The notes under the pieces are model-generated. The model was not told the origin of the DNA. It worked only from the letters and a program-made list of their open reading frames with translations, and made no database searches. A DNA stretch of 32,887 nt, taken from contig CAKUQM010000019.1 in assembly GCA_934675465.1 (NCBI GenBank), forward strand, positions 1 to 32,887, given 5' to 3'. Below are positions 7,430-15,295 of the stretch, in pieces (within the stretch, counting starts at the first letter, position 1; each line of letters begins with the position of its first letter). Position numbers and translations under genes: made by a program. The DNA comes from an uncultured Erysipelotrichaceae bacterium. Its GTDB lineage: Bacteria; Bacillota_I; Bacilli_A; Erysipelotrichales; Erysipelotrichaceae.

Positions 7430-9136
7430 ATCTTTTATAGGTGGGATAAAGTTTTCTATCGCACTCCTTAATTTTGGATGCTTAATCACAAAATGAATTG
7501 CAGGTGCCTTAGCCTTAGAAACCATAGCCCACTTACCCTCATGAATATGTATCTGAAGATTTCTAAATGTTTGTCCTGAGCTACATTTTAATTTATAGTT
7601 AGAATGTTTTTTCATGAATTCCTTAGATAAACTTAGATGCTCCTCATATTCCTCTTTATTATAAGTAATATCTTCTTCCCAAAAGATCCTTGATAATTCA
7701 AGTACTTGAGGACTATTTTCACTAAACATTGAAGGCACCTCATCCTCAATTATTTCATTCTCTAAAATGTGATTAACTCTTTCCCTTTGAATCTCTAAGT
7801 ATTTTTTGATTTCATCTATATACTCAATATTATTTCTATCAAGAATCTTATATAACAATTCATCGCTGATAGTATATAAAGGTAGTGTTGATAAGATACT
7901 TCTTCTTTTACCTGTATTTGTCACGTCTTTTAATAAGAAAGTGTTGAGTTCGTTTCTTCGATTACTTCGATAAATTTCCATCAAAGGGTAAGCATTCTTA
8001 AGCATCTCATCAGCACGCTTTTGATAATACTCTAGCTCCTTCTTATTCTTAGTTAAATAATAACTTCCATCATTATGATAACCCGCAATGGCCTGACCGC
8101 TTAAAGCTGCAGCCCCAGATACCTTTAATAGATGTAAGAAAACATTACCTTGAACATTTTTAAAATAGTAAGGTGAAATTTGACCTGTCATATACATTGG
8201 TATCCAACTCTCTAGCCCCAACATCATCTCATCAAAATTTCTATCCACATTATGTATCTGATTTAGATGCAAGCCCTTCTTAAGCATCATCGCCAAGCCA
8301 AACATCCATTTCTTAGGAAATTCCTTATCCTTAGCCATCTCCTTAATCGGCATATCGCTGTACATTGTCACCGGTTCCATCGATTTAGAAAGAACAGCAG
8401 CCTTAATAAAATCTATTTCACTCTCCATCATTTCTTCTAAACCAAAATAAGTCTTAGATGAAGGGATTTGAAAAGGAACAGTAGGTACCTTAATCTCGTC
8501 AAAATTAATAACTTTGATATATTCATTTAAATCAAACTCGTCTAATTTATATAAGAAAGCCGATATCGTATCTCCCACTTCTTTTCCTTGACTCTCTAAC
8601 AGCCAAATCTTTATCTTATTGTAGCGAATTGATAAATCGCCTATTTCCTCAACATCACAACCAATCAATTCCGCTACAGCAGCTATTTGAAGAGCCGTTT
8701 CCATTTCCCTGGCAACAAAAGAAGCTACACTAGAGGCAAACTGATCAACATCACCTGGTTTTCTACTACCATTTCTTATTCTAAAAATAGCTGAAGTATC
8801 ATAGTTAATATATTGTGACAACTGACTCAAATTAATATCCAAGGCACTTATTAACGTATTAAAATTTTGTCTTAATAATTCCTTATCAGTAGCCACAAAA
8901 TCTTCGCATTCTATAAAAGCCTTAGACACATTATCAATTTCTATTCCCTTATCCTTTGCCAACTTTGAAATCGCTTTACATAAGTTTTCAAAAGTTTTAG
9001 TACCAAGCTCTGGAACATGCCCACCATTTTTATATCTACTAAATGACGCAGGTGAAATACCCGAAATAGCACAAATATCTTTAGCACTACAAGAAAGAAC
9101 TTCCATATATTCACTAAGTTGCTGATTAAATTTCAT
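7427..9136 (-). CDS. Large transcriptional regulator with two N-terminal XRE-type HTH domains
   Basis: I start at ATG 9136, which has AAAGGTGA 5 nt upstream; a GTG three codons earlier lies inside that ribosome site. The 569-residue protein begins with a Cro/CI-type helix-turn-helix (about 5-60: MEVLSCSAKDICAISGIS then SFSRYKNGG) and a second similar unit at about 85-140 (LSQLSQYINYDTSAIFRIRNGSRKPG). The remaining about 420 residues are mainly helical, soluble and unrecognised. It is divergent from the zinc-ribbon/PrsW operon, with inverted repeats in the shared promoter region, so it probably controls that operon and itself. This is far longer than common XRE regulators, which suggests a built-in sensor domain. 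The ligand is unknown. Confidence 0.75.
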   Translation of the reverse strand: MKFNQQLSEYMEVLSCSAKDICAISGISPASFSRYKNGGHVPELGTKTFENLCKAISKLAKDKGIEIDNVSKAFIECEDFVATDKELLRQNFNTLISALDINLSQLSQYINYDTSAIFRIRNGSRKPGDVDQFASSVASFVAREMETALQIAAVAELIGCDVEEIGDLSIRYNKIKIWLLESQGKEVGDTISAFLYKLDEFDLNEYIKVINFDEIKVPTVPFQIPSSKTYFGLEEMMESEIDFIKAAVLSKSMEPVTMYSDMPIKEMAKDKEFPKKWMFGLAMMLKKGLHLNQIHNVDRNFDEMMLGLESWIPMYMTGQISPYYFKNVQGNVFLHLLKVSGAAALSGQAIAGYHNDGSYYLTKNKKELEYYQKRADEMLKNAYPLMEIYRSNRRNELNTFLLKDVTNTGKRRSILSTLPLYTISDELLYKILDRNNIEYIDEIKKYLEIQRERVNHILENEIIEDEVPSMFSENSPQVLELSRIFWEEDITYNKEEYEEHLSLSKEFMKKHSNYKLKCSSGQTFRNLQIHIHEGKWAMVSKAKAPAIHFVIKHPKLRSAIENFIPPIKD

Positions 9137-9152
9137 AATAGTCACCTTTCCT

Positions 9153-9170
9153 TATCTTAATTATAAGATA
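9153..9170 (-). promoter_or_regulatory. -10 region of the HTH regulator with overlapping inverted repeat
   Basis: On the minus strand TATAAT (9165-9160) lies at 17-bp spacing from ATGAGA (9188-9183, 4 of 6 matches to TTGACA). The -10 is covered by a perfect 7-bp inverted repeat, TATCTTA-N4-TAAGATA (9153-9170). A protein bound here would block the regulator's own promoter. Confidence 0.5.
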
Positions 9171-9185
9171 CAAAAAATCTAATCT

Positions 9186-9209
9186 CATAATAGTCAATTG
9201 ACTCTTATG
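9186..9209. promoter_or_regulatory. 24-bp palindrome, candidate operator of the divergent regulator
   Basis: The sequence CATAA-T-AGTCAATTGACT-C-TTATG is a 24-bp palindrome with one mismatched pair and a perfect 12-bp core. It lies between the divergent regulator and the zinc-ribbon operon and touches the regulator's -35 region. Its place suggests the binding site of the adjacent two-HTH protein; this is inference. Confidence 0.55.
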
Positions 9210-9274
9210 AAAGAACCATAATCTGACCATGTCTCATATGAAATAATTACTATAGAAATCAAAGGAGGATGTTT

Positions 9275-9970
9275 ATGGCTTTAATCAAATGTCCAGAATG
9301 TGGTAAACAAATGAGCGATATGGCAAGTAGTTGCCCTCATTGTGGTTACACCAAAAATATTAATCAAAATAGTAGTAAGAAATCTAAACCTAAAAATTCT
9401 AAGAGTAAATTTAGTATTAAGTACTTAGTCATAATTGTTGTCTTGTTGGTTGGTGGCTATATGCTTTATAGTAAACCAAGTCAAGGTGATGATGTACAGC
9501 CTGGTGGTGATATACAGCCAAACGCCAATGGCAATTATGAATTCAATCAAAATGGTAAATACTTTGAGTTTCCAAGCAACTATAAAGCTTATATAGATAC
9601 TGACGGAACCATCTATGTTGGTCAATATATTGACGATAGTGGTGCTCTAATTCCATACATTTCAATTGAAAAATATACTGGCTATACAAATCCTGTAGAT
9701 ATCTTAAATGAGCTTTATGAACTATTAGTCAAGGAATACCCTGATACTAGCATTGTCATCGACCTAGTAAATGGACAAATAAATGATAAAGATGTCTATG
9801 GTGCTTGTTTCGGCTATACATCAAATGGTCATTATGTAATCGATAATAGATACGCCTTCCTGATTGGCAACAGTATGTATTTAATAACCACTAAAGAAGA
9901 AAATCAAAATACCGATGAAATCAACAATGTATGTACATTAATAATCGAAAGTTTGAAGGAGACTAACTAA
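9275..9970 (+). CDS. Zinc-ribbon single-pass membrane protein with extracytoplasmic domain
   Basis: ATG 9275 is chosen because AAAGGAGG lies 6 nt before it, and because the product then begins MALIKCPECGK like the next gene; an ATG at 9269 is too close to that site. The 231-residue protein has a zinc ribbon (C6, C9, C20, C23: CPECGK...CPHCG), a Ser/Lys-rich linker, one membrane helix (YLVIIVVLLVGGYMLY, about 49-64) and an extracytoplasmic domain of about 150 residues without cysteine clusters. The topology should be ribbon inside, domain outside. The function is unknown. It is followed after 1 bp by a PrsW-like protease gene with the same ribbon, so the two form an operon and perhaps a sensor/protease pair. 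Confidence 0.75.
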   Translation: MALIKCPECGKQMSDMASSCPHCGYTKNINQNSSKKSKPKNSKSKFSIKYLVIIVVLLVGGYMLYSKPSQGDDVQPGGDIQPNANGNYEFNQNGKYFEFPSNYKAYIDTDGTIYVGQYIDDSGALIPYISIEKYTGYTNPVDILNELYELLVKEYPDTSIVIDLVNGQINDKDVYGACFGYTSNGHYVIDNRYAFLIGNSMYLITTKEENQNTDEINNVCTLIIESLKETN

Positions 9971-9971
9971 T

Positions 9972-11141
9972 ATGGCACTAATCAAATGTAAAGAATGCAA
10001 TCATGAAATATCAAGTACGGCAGAATTTTGTCCACATTGTGGTTATAAGAATGATGTTAGAACCTGTCCTGAATGTGGTGCACTAGTCAAAGAAGACGAT
10101 GAAATTTGTAAGGAATGCGGTTATCCTCTTAAACAAGAAACCAATTCGAATATTATTACAGAAAATCTAGATAAGATAACAGGAGCCCAAAGTAAAAAAT
10201 ACGTAACTTTTAAAGATTTATTTAAAAATACTTTTAACAAACATACTGAAGAAGATCTTGATGCCTTGTTTATATGTGGTGGTGATACAACAACACCAAA
10301 GATTAAAAACCTAGACCCTAGAAACGTCAGTGCCTGGGTCTATCTTAAAATATTATTATTTTTTATCGTTGCCTACATTCCAGTTCGAATTGGCTTTATT
10401 AGCTTTGGTAACTATAACTTCTTACCTGCAATGGTAATACTGGCAGCCTTCGCTATACCATTTGCGGTACTTATGTTTTTCTTTGAGATTAATGTCTTTA
10501 GAAACATTCCATTCTATAAGATAATGAAATACTTTGTATGGGGTGGTGCATTAAGCTTAATAGTAGCCATCCTATTCTTCACATTAAACTTTAATTACGA
10601 CATCGCTACCTTTGACGGTGCCCTAATGGTAGGCTTAGTTGAAGAAGTAGCCAAGGCAACAATAGTCGCATTCTTCTTATTCAAAAGTAAAAGAAGCAAC
10701 TATATCCTAGATGGACTACTTATTGGATCAGCCGTTGGCGCAGGCTTTGCGGCCTTTGAAACAGCTGGCTACATCCTAAGATGGTTCTTACAATCAGGTG
10801 TCGATTCAATGTTACAAGTAATAATATTAAGAGGCTTCCTTGCCCCAGGTGGACATGTTGTTTGGGCAGCCATTGAAGGTGCAGCCCTAATGTATGTCAA
10901 AGGCTTTGACAAACTTGATAAGAAACACCTAAACGATAAAAGATTCCTTCTTACTTGTTTAATCCCAATAATACTTCATGGTATCTGGGACATGCCAATA
11001 CCTTCACCATTTGCCATTGTTCAAATTATACTTACAATCATCGCATGGCTTGTGGTTATCTACTTCATCAATCTAGGCTTAAAACAAGTTGATGATGCCA
11101 AAGTTTTAGAACTAAAGAAAGAAGACACTATACAAGAATAG
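9972..11141 (+). CDS. PrsW-family intramembrane protease with two N-terminal zinc ribbons
   Basis: The 389-residue protein starts 1 bp after the previous stop, with AAGGAG at good spacing. Residues 1-50 hold two zinc ribbons (C6/C9/C20/C23 and C32/C35/C46/C49). From about 120 on there are roughly eight membrane helices carrying the PrsW-family motifs: EEVAK (224-228, E-E-x-x-K), FAAFE (259-263, F-x-x-x-E), H295 and HGIWD (336-340, H-x-x-x-D). In Bacillus subtilis PrsW makes the first cut in the anti-sigma factor RsiW in response to antimicrobial peptides and envelope stress. No sigma/anti-sigma pair is seen here, so the target is unknown; the adjacent single-pass zinc-ribbon protein is a natural candidate (inference). 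Confidence 0.85.
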   Translation: MALIKCKECNHEISSTAEFCPHCGYKNDVRTCPECGALVKEDDEICKECGYPLKQETNSNIITENLDKITGAQSKKYVTFKDLFKNTFNKHTEEDLDALFICGGDTTTPKIKNLDPRNVSAWVYLKILLFFIVAYIPVRIGFISFGNYNFLPAMVILAAFAIPFAVLMFFFEINVFRNIPFYKIMKYFVWGGALSLIVAILFFTLNFNYDIATFDGALMVGLVEEVAKATIVAFFLFKSKRSNYILDGLLIGSAVGAGFAAFETAGYILRWFLQSGVDSMLQVIILRGFLAPGGHVVWAAIEGAALMYVKGFDKLDKKHLNDKRFLLTCLIPIILHGIWDMPIPSPFAIVQIILTIIAWLVVIYFINLGLKQVDDAKVLELKKEDTIQE

Positions 11142-11152
11142 AGATATCAAAG

Positions 11153-11192
11153 AATTAAAATAAGACTACGCAATCGTAGTCTTATTTTAATT
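11153..11192. terminator. Strong bidirectional terminator
   Basis: A perfect 18-bp inverted repeat with a CAAT loop (arms 11153-11170 and 11175-11192; core AAGACTACG/CGTAGTCTT) flanked by A/T runs lies between the convergent PrsW and methyltransferase genes. It includes the stop codon of the methyltransferase (11182-11184). Confidence 0.85.
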
Positions 11193-11754
11193 TTCCACTA
11201 ACTTGATACATCCTATCATCATCAATAGATACATAGACATCAAGATACTTAGACATTATCTTAGCTAATTCACTAGCTTTTATTAAACCATTTGATATAG
11301 AACTAGCTACACCTTCATGATGATGATTAATACGTTCCCTACTCATTCCATGGGCAATAGTTAAAGTACCATCCTTATTTAATAAAGTAGCTAAGTGCTT
11401 AATCAAAGCCTCAGGATCAATGAAATGAGGAAAGGCATTATAAACAATTATTCGATCAAACTTACGATTATCTAATTCTTCCACATCACCCCAGATAAAT
11501 TCAATATTTTTAAACTTATCACTCGCAATTTCAATCATCTTCTTTGATAAATCAATACCCGTAGGATGCGCTCCTCTATCTAAATAATAAGGAATCATCA
11601 CACCCGTACCACAGGCCACATCCAAGACTGTATTGCCTTTTTCAACCTTGGCATTATCCAAAATAGTCTTAATGATTAAGTCATCCTTAATCATTTCTTC
11701 ATCCCAAGAAGAAGCTGCTCTATCAAAAAAAGCTTCAATACTATTCTTATCCAT
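11182..11754 (-). CDS. Class I SAM-dependent methyltransferase
   Basis: The 190-residue protein has the Rossmann methyltransferase motifs: motif I VLDVACGTGVMIPYYL (about 43-58), the acidic residue after strand 2 in PTGIDLS, FIWGDVEEL (motif II-like), and FDRIIVYNAFPHFIDP (motif IV/post-IV). It transfers a methyl group from S-adenosylmethionine to an unknown acceptor, probably a small molecule given the short length and lack of extra domains. Its ATG shares a base with the stop of the ECF S-component (TAATG), so it is translationally coupled to the transporter and is the last gene of that operon. This suggests that it acts on the imported compound, but that is inference. Confidence 0.85.
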   Translation of the reverse strand: MDKNSIEAFFDRAASSWDEEMIKDDLIIKTILDNAKVEKGNTVLDVACGTGVMIPYYLDRGAHPTGIDLSKKMIEIASDKFKNIEFIWGDVEELDNRKFDRIIVYNAFPHFIDPEALIKHLATLLNKDGTLTIAHGMSRERINHHHEGVASSISNGLIKASELAKIMSKYLDVYVSIDDDRMYQVSGKLK

Positions 11755-12269
11755 TAAATAAGCTTAGCCTTCTTTAACGCAAAATAAATAACTGGAATAA
11801 AAATAATTTGAATAATAATACCAGGTAAACCAGTCACAAATAAGCCAGTTACCCAAAGGGTTATAGAATAAGAACCCTTCGCAAAAATAAGAGCCTTAGA
11901 AACACCACTTACTACTCTACCTAGTAACATTGCACCAACTAAAGAAGTATAAACCTTACAAGTTTCATTCTTAACTGGAAGAAAATTCATAAGTAAACCA
12001 GTAAATAAACCATAAGCAGCTAACTCAATTACCATTTGAGGTAAGTAACCAATACCTGGCATAGCTGTAATCAAATAAGACATAACAGGACCTGCAATAC
12101 CACACAATAAACCATATGGCCAACCAGCAACCAAACCACAAAGTAATACTGGAATATGCATTGGTAAATAAATAGAACCAGCATTAGGAATCGCATGGAA
12201 TGCCATAGGAAGTACTACACACATCGCAATCATAATTGCACAAATTATTGCCTTTTTAGTATTTGTCAT
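11754..12269 (-). CDS. ECF transporter S component (substrate-binding membrane subunit)
   Basis: The 171-residue protein has about six membrane helices and begins TKKAIICAIMIAMC, where the family expects its A-x-x-x-A contact motif for the T subunit. The loop and helix SIYLPMHIPVLLCGLVAGWP followed by YGLLCGIAGP is typical of the broad ECF S-component family. S components bind a vitamin or precursor tightly in the membrane and are toppled by the energising module. The substrate cannot be told from the sequence; none of the riboswitches that would reveal it is visible. It is preceded by AAGGGGG at good spacing and lies 11 bp after EcfT. Confidence 0.85.
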   Translation of the reverse strand: MTNTKKAIICAIMIAMCVVLPMAFHAIPNAGSIYLPMHIPVLLCGLVAGWPYGLLCGIAGPVMSYLITAMPGIGYLPQMVIELAAYGLFTGLLMNFLPVKNETCKVYTSLVGAMLLGRVVSGVSKALIFAKGSYSITLWVTGLFVTGLPGIIIQIIFIPVIYFALKKAKLI

Positions 12270-12280
12270 AAAATTCCCCC

Positions 12281-13069
12281 TTATAAAAACATAAACAATA
12301 ATAATATTAAAACACTCATAAGTAGAATGTAATAATCACAATTTTTTAAAGAAACATCAAACTTAATTCTTCGATCTTTCTTAAGTTCAATACCCCTGCT
12401 TATTAGCGCAAGAGCTAAATCATCAGCTCTTTTAAATGCTGAAATAAAAACCGGAACCACAAACGGTACAATTGAAGTTGCCCTGGTAATAAGATTTTTA
12501 CTATCAAGCTTGGCCCCTCTAGCTATCTGAGCCTTTCTTATCATCTCAGCCTCTTCAAACAATGTAGGAATAAAAGTCAAAGAAATAGAAAGAATCATCG
12601 AAATCTCATAAACATTCAAACCAGCAAATTGTAAAGGATAAAGAAACATCTTAATACCCTTTGTAAGATCTAAAGGACTAGTAGTACTTAATAAGATTGT
12701 TGTAATCATAATCAGCAACAACATCTTGCCAACCACATTAATCCCTTGTACTAAACCCAAATATGAGGGACAAAAGATAAGAAACTTAAAGTAAGCATCC
12801 TCTCTTGAAAAGAAACAGAAGTTCATTAGAAAGACCACTACACAAAACTTTAAAGTTTTCGTCAAAGAACCTGTAATACTATCAATATCAATATTAGATG
12901 CCTTTATACAAATACCTACGATGATTAGCCACACTAAATAAGACTCTAATCCTTGTGTCTTAATTACCGCAATCATCATAATAATTAAAGTAATAATCTT
13001 GGTAAACGCATCACACTTATGAAAGATAGAATCACCCTTGAAATAAGAACCAATCGGTAAACTATTCAT
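12281..13069 (-). CDS. ecfT: ECF transporter transmembrane T component
   Basis: EcfT (262 residues) is the membrane scaffold that couples the two ATPases to the S subunit. The sequence shows about five membrane helices and the two coupling-helix arginine motifs of the family: ARG in AQIARGAKLDS and SRG in ALISRGIELKK. I start at ATG 13069, with AAGAGGT 7 nt upstream; the ATG at 13075 is only 1 nt from that site. The start lies within the end of ecfA2, so the two are translationally coupled. Confidence 0.92.
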   Translation of the reverse strand: MNSLPIGSYFKGDSIFHKCDAFTKIITLIIMMIAVIKTQGLESYLVWLIIVGICIKASNIDIDSITGSLTKTLKFCVVVFLMNFCFFSREDAYFKFLIFCPSYLGLVQGINVVGKMLLLIMITTILLSTTSPLDLTKGIKMFLYPLQFAGLNVYEISMILSISLTFIPTLFEEAEMIRKAQIARGAKLDSKNLITRATSIVPFVVPVFISAFKRADDLALALISRGIELKKDRRIKFDVSLKNCDYYILLMSVLILLLFMFL

Positions 13070-13838
13070 GCGCATACCTCTTTTCTATTTCATCAATTAA
13101 ATCAGCATACTTGATGCAACTAAGATTTAACTTCTCACTTATCCTTCTAACATAAGAAACATCAATACCATCACTTAATAATTTTTGATAGTCCTTAAAC
13201 ACTATCTCAGGCTTTCCATCCTTATAGATAGAACCATCTTTTAAGATAATCACCCTTTTGGCATACTCACAAATCACATCACTACTATGAGAAATCATAA
13301 TGATGGTAGTACCTTCTTTATTTAATTTAATAAGTATTTTAATCAAAGAATCCTTACCATCTTTATCTAAACCTGCGAAAACTTCATCTAATATCAAGAC
13401 CTTAGGCTTTCCTACTAATACCCCAGCTATCGCTATCTTTCTTTTTTCACCAATAGAAAACTCTAAAGGTGATTTGTCTTTGACATCAGAGTAATTGAAA
13501 CCTAAATATTCCAAAACCTCCCTAATTTGACCCTCATCCTTAATACCCTTATTCTTTAGGATAAAGCCAACATCTTTTTCAACCGTAGACTCAAACAGTT
13601 GCTTCTCCACAAACTGAAAAATTACCCCGATATCATCCCTTTTTAACCCAACATAGTTAAGCTTTCCACTTGTTGGTTTAACAAGTGAAGCCAATATATC
13701 CAATAAAGTGGACTTACCACTACCCGTCTTACCAATGATTCCTACAAAGTCACCATCTTCTATTCTTAAATTTATATTCTCTAAAGCCTTAATAGTCTTA
13801 AGATAAGTAAAAGACACATTCCTTAATTCAATTGACAT
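13062..13838 (-). CDS. ecfA2: ECF transporter ATP-binding protein A2
   Basis: A 258-residue ABC ATPase with Walker A GKTGSGKST (36-44), Q-loop in VIFQFVEKQLFE, Walker B KVLILDEVFAGLD and the H-loop ISHSSD. The signature motif is divergent, FSIGEKRKIA in place of LSGGQ, as is common in one of the two ECF ATPases. It pairs with EcfA1 to power the transporter. The start overlaps the end of ecfA1 by 16 bp, with TGGAGG just before the ATG. Confidence 0.92.
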   Translation of the reverse strand: MSIELRNVSFTYLKTIKALENINLRIEDGDFVGIIGKTGSGKSTLLDILASLVKPTSGKLNYVGLKRDDIGVIFQFVEKQLFESTVEKDVGFILKNKGIKDEGQIREVLEYLGFNYSDVKDKSPLEFSIGEKRKIAIAGVLVGKPKVLILDEVFAGLDKDGKDSLIKILIKLNKEGTTIIMISHSSDVICEYAKRVIILKDGSIYKDGKPEIVFKDYQKLLSDGIDVSYVRRISEKLNLSCIKYADLIDEIEKRYAHE

Positions 13839-14614
13839 AAGGCCTCCACCAACTCATCTTCATTAATTGGACACTTTTTCAGCTCAATTCCACGCTCTTT
13901 TAAATCATGATAAATACGAACACACAAGGGTACTTCAATATTGTTAGAGCTAAGTAAATCAACATCACTTAACACATCACGAGTATTGCCATCCGTTATA
14001 ATATTTCCATCACTTATAAGCACGACTCTATCAGCCCTAATAGCCTCATTAACATCATGAGTAATCATAATAATAGTCTTACCCTTTTTATGTAGTCTAT
14101 CGATGATATTTAAGACATCCTCTTTGCCCTTAGGATCCAACATAGTTGTAACTTCATCAAAAATAATCGTATCCAAATCAGCAGTTAAAATACCTGCTAT
14201 CGCAATCCTTTGTTTCTGGCCACCAGACAAGAAATGAGTTGATCTATCCTCAAACCCTTCCATGTCTACATCAACTAAAGCTGATTTAATACGCATATCA
14301 ACATCACTCTTATCTAGATTCTCAGGATAAAAAGCTAAATCTTCCCTCACCACAGAAGAAACAAATTGATTATCAGGATTCTGGAAGACCATTCCTACAT
14401 ATCTATTTAAATCAGATAAATTGTTACCTACCCTAATGCTTCCTTCATTTGGTTTTAAAATACCATTTAAACATCTAGCCAAAGTAGACTTACCACTACC
14501 GTTCTTACCTAAGATACAAAGATATTCACGCCTTTCAATACTTAAAGAAAGCTTGTTTAACACAAGCTTATCATCATAGGCATAACTTAAATCTTTTATC
14601 TCTATAAAAGCCAT
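13823..14614 (-). CDS. ecfA1: ECF transporter ATP-binding protein A1
   Basis: A 263-residue ABC ATPase with Walker A GKNGSGKST (36-44), Q-loop VFQNPDNQFV (the N-P-D-N-Q form usual for ECF and cobalt/biotin ATPases), signature LSGGQKQRIAIAG, Walker B TIIFDEVTTMLDP and H-loop ITHD. It is the first gene of the A1-A2-T-S-methyltransferase operon. No ribosome site precedes ATG 14614; a perfect TATAAT lies 6 nt upstream, so the operon may start with a leaderless transcript. Confidence 0.93.
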   Translation of the reverse strand: MAFIEIKDLSYAYDDKLVLNKLSLSIERREYLCILGKNGSGKSTLARCLNGILKPNEGSIRVGNNLSDLNRYVGMVFQNPDNQFVSSVVREDLAFYPENLDKSDVDMRIKSALVDVDMEGFEDRSTHFLSGGQKQRIAIAGILTADLDTIIFDEVTTMLDPKGKEDVLNIIDRLHKKGKTIIMITHDVNEAIRADRVVLISDGNIITDGNTRDVLSDVDLLSSNNIEVPLCVRIYHDLKERGIELKKCPINEDELVEALCQLN

Positions 14615-14620
14615 AAAAAG

Positions 14621-14626
14621 ATTATA
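14621..14626 (-). promoter_or_regulatory. -10 hexamer placing the transcript start at the ecfA1 ATG
   Basis: TATAAT on the minus strand (14626-14621) is separated from ATG 14614 by the 6 nt CTTTTT, so +1 would be the A of the start codon. No ribosome site is present and no strong -35 is visible. Confidence 0.45.
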
Positions 14627-14646
14627 CCCATCCTATTATTGTTTTA

Positions 14647-14665
14647 TAAGCCCCAAGGGGGTTTA
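14647..14665 (-). terminator. Hairpin at the end of the amidotransferase-like gene
   Basis: TAAACCCC-loop-GGGGCTTA (8 pairs with one G-U) on the minus strand includes the stop codon of the upstream hydrolase gene and is followed by a weak TTATAAAA tract. It may partly separate the ATPase-hydrolase unit from the ECF operon. Confidence 0.45.
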
Positions 14666-15295
14666 GAATATCCTATCGATAAAATATCTTATAAACCTAT
14701 CACTATCATAGATTTCAGGATGCCATTGCACAGCATAGATATTATCGCCCTCAATAGCTTCAATATATCCCTCATCCGACTTAGCAATCGCTCTTAACCC
14801 TTTGCCCAAATCTTTAATAATTTGATGATGAAAACTATTTACCTGAAGTTTATCTTCTTTGTATATATCATATATAAAACTATCTTTTTCCACATTAACA
14901 AAATGCTTAGTATCACTATGACCACCAATGTCTTGATACAAAGTGCCACCAAAGGCCACATTAATTATTTGTAGACCCCTACATATTCCAAGAATTGGCT
15001 TTTTAGCAGAGTGAAAAGCTTTAATATAGAAAATATCTAAATCATCAATGAAATCAAAACATTCCTTTGCCCCATTAAAATCCTCACCATAATTCTTAGG
15101 ATCAACATCACAACCTCCTGGTACAAACAAACCATCACAGGTTTCCAAAATAAAATCCTTTTCCAACTCACATGTAACAGGAATTAATATCACATTATTG
15201 TCATTAAACATTCTCACATTGGCATTATTCACATAATAGTAACCACCACCAAAGTCTTGTTTAATAAATCTTGTAGTAACCGCAATCTTTAACAT
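14663..15295 (-). CDS. Class I glutamine amidotransferase-like hydrolase (peptidase C26, gamma-glutamyl-GABA hydrolase/PuuD type)
   Basis: The 210-residue protein has the Cys-His-Glu triad of the family: C105 in ILGICRGLQIINVAFGG (nucleophile elbow), and H192 and E194 in AVQWHPE. GLFVPGGCDVDPKNYGE (56-71) and VNSFHHQ (152-158) are typical of C26 gamma-glutamyl hydrolases rather than synthetase amidotransferases. Such enzymes cleave gamma-glutamyl amide bonds in gamma-glutamyl-GABA, folylpolyglutamates or peptides. The exact substrate is unknown. Its ATG overlaps the end of the DUF4143 ATPase gene by 7 nt, with GAGGAA upstream, so the two are cotranscribed. The ECF operon lies 48 bp downstream. 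Confidence 0.88.
   Translation of the reverse strand: MLKIAVTTRFIKQDFGGGYYYVNNANVRMFNDNNVILIPVTCELEKDFILETCDGLFVPGGCDVDPKNYGEDFNGAKECFDFIDDLDIFYIKAFHSAKKPILGICRGLQIINVAFGGTLYQDIGGHSDTKHFVNVEKDSFIYDIYKEDKLQVNSFHHQIIKDLGKGLRAIAKSDEGYIEAIEGDNIYAVQWHPEIYDSDRFIRYFIDRIF

Noticed and set aside
14663..15295. Folate salvage link between the C26 hydrolase and the ECF transporter
   Set aside because: Gamma-glutamyl hydrolases do act on folylpolyglutamates, but a hairpin and a separate -10 lie between the genes and the S component does not look clearly FolT-like.
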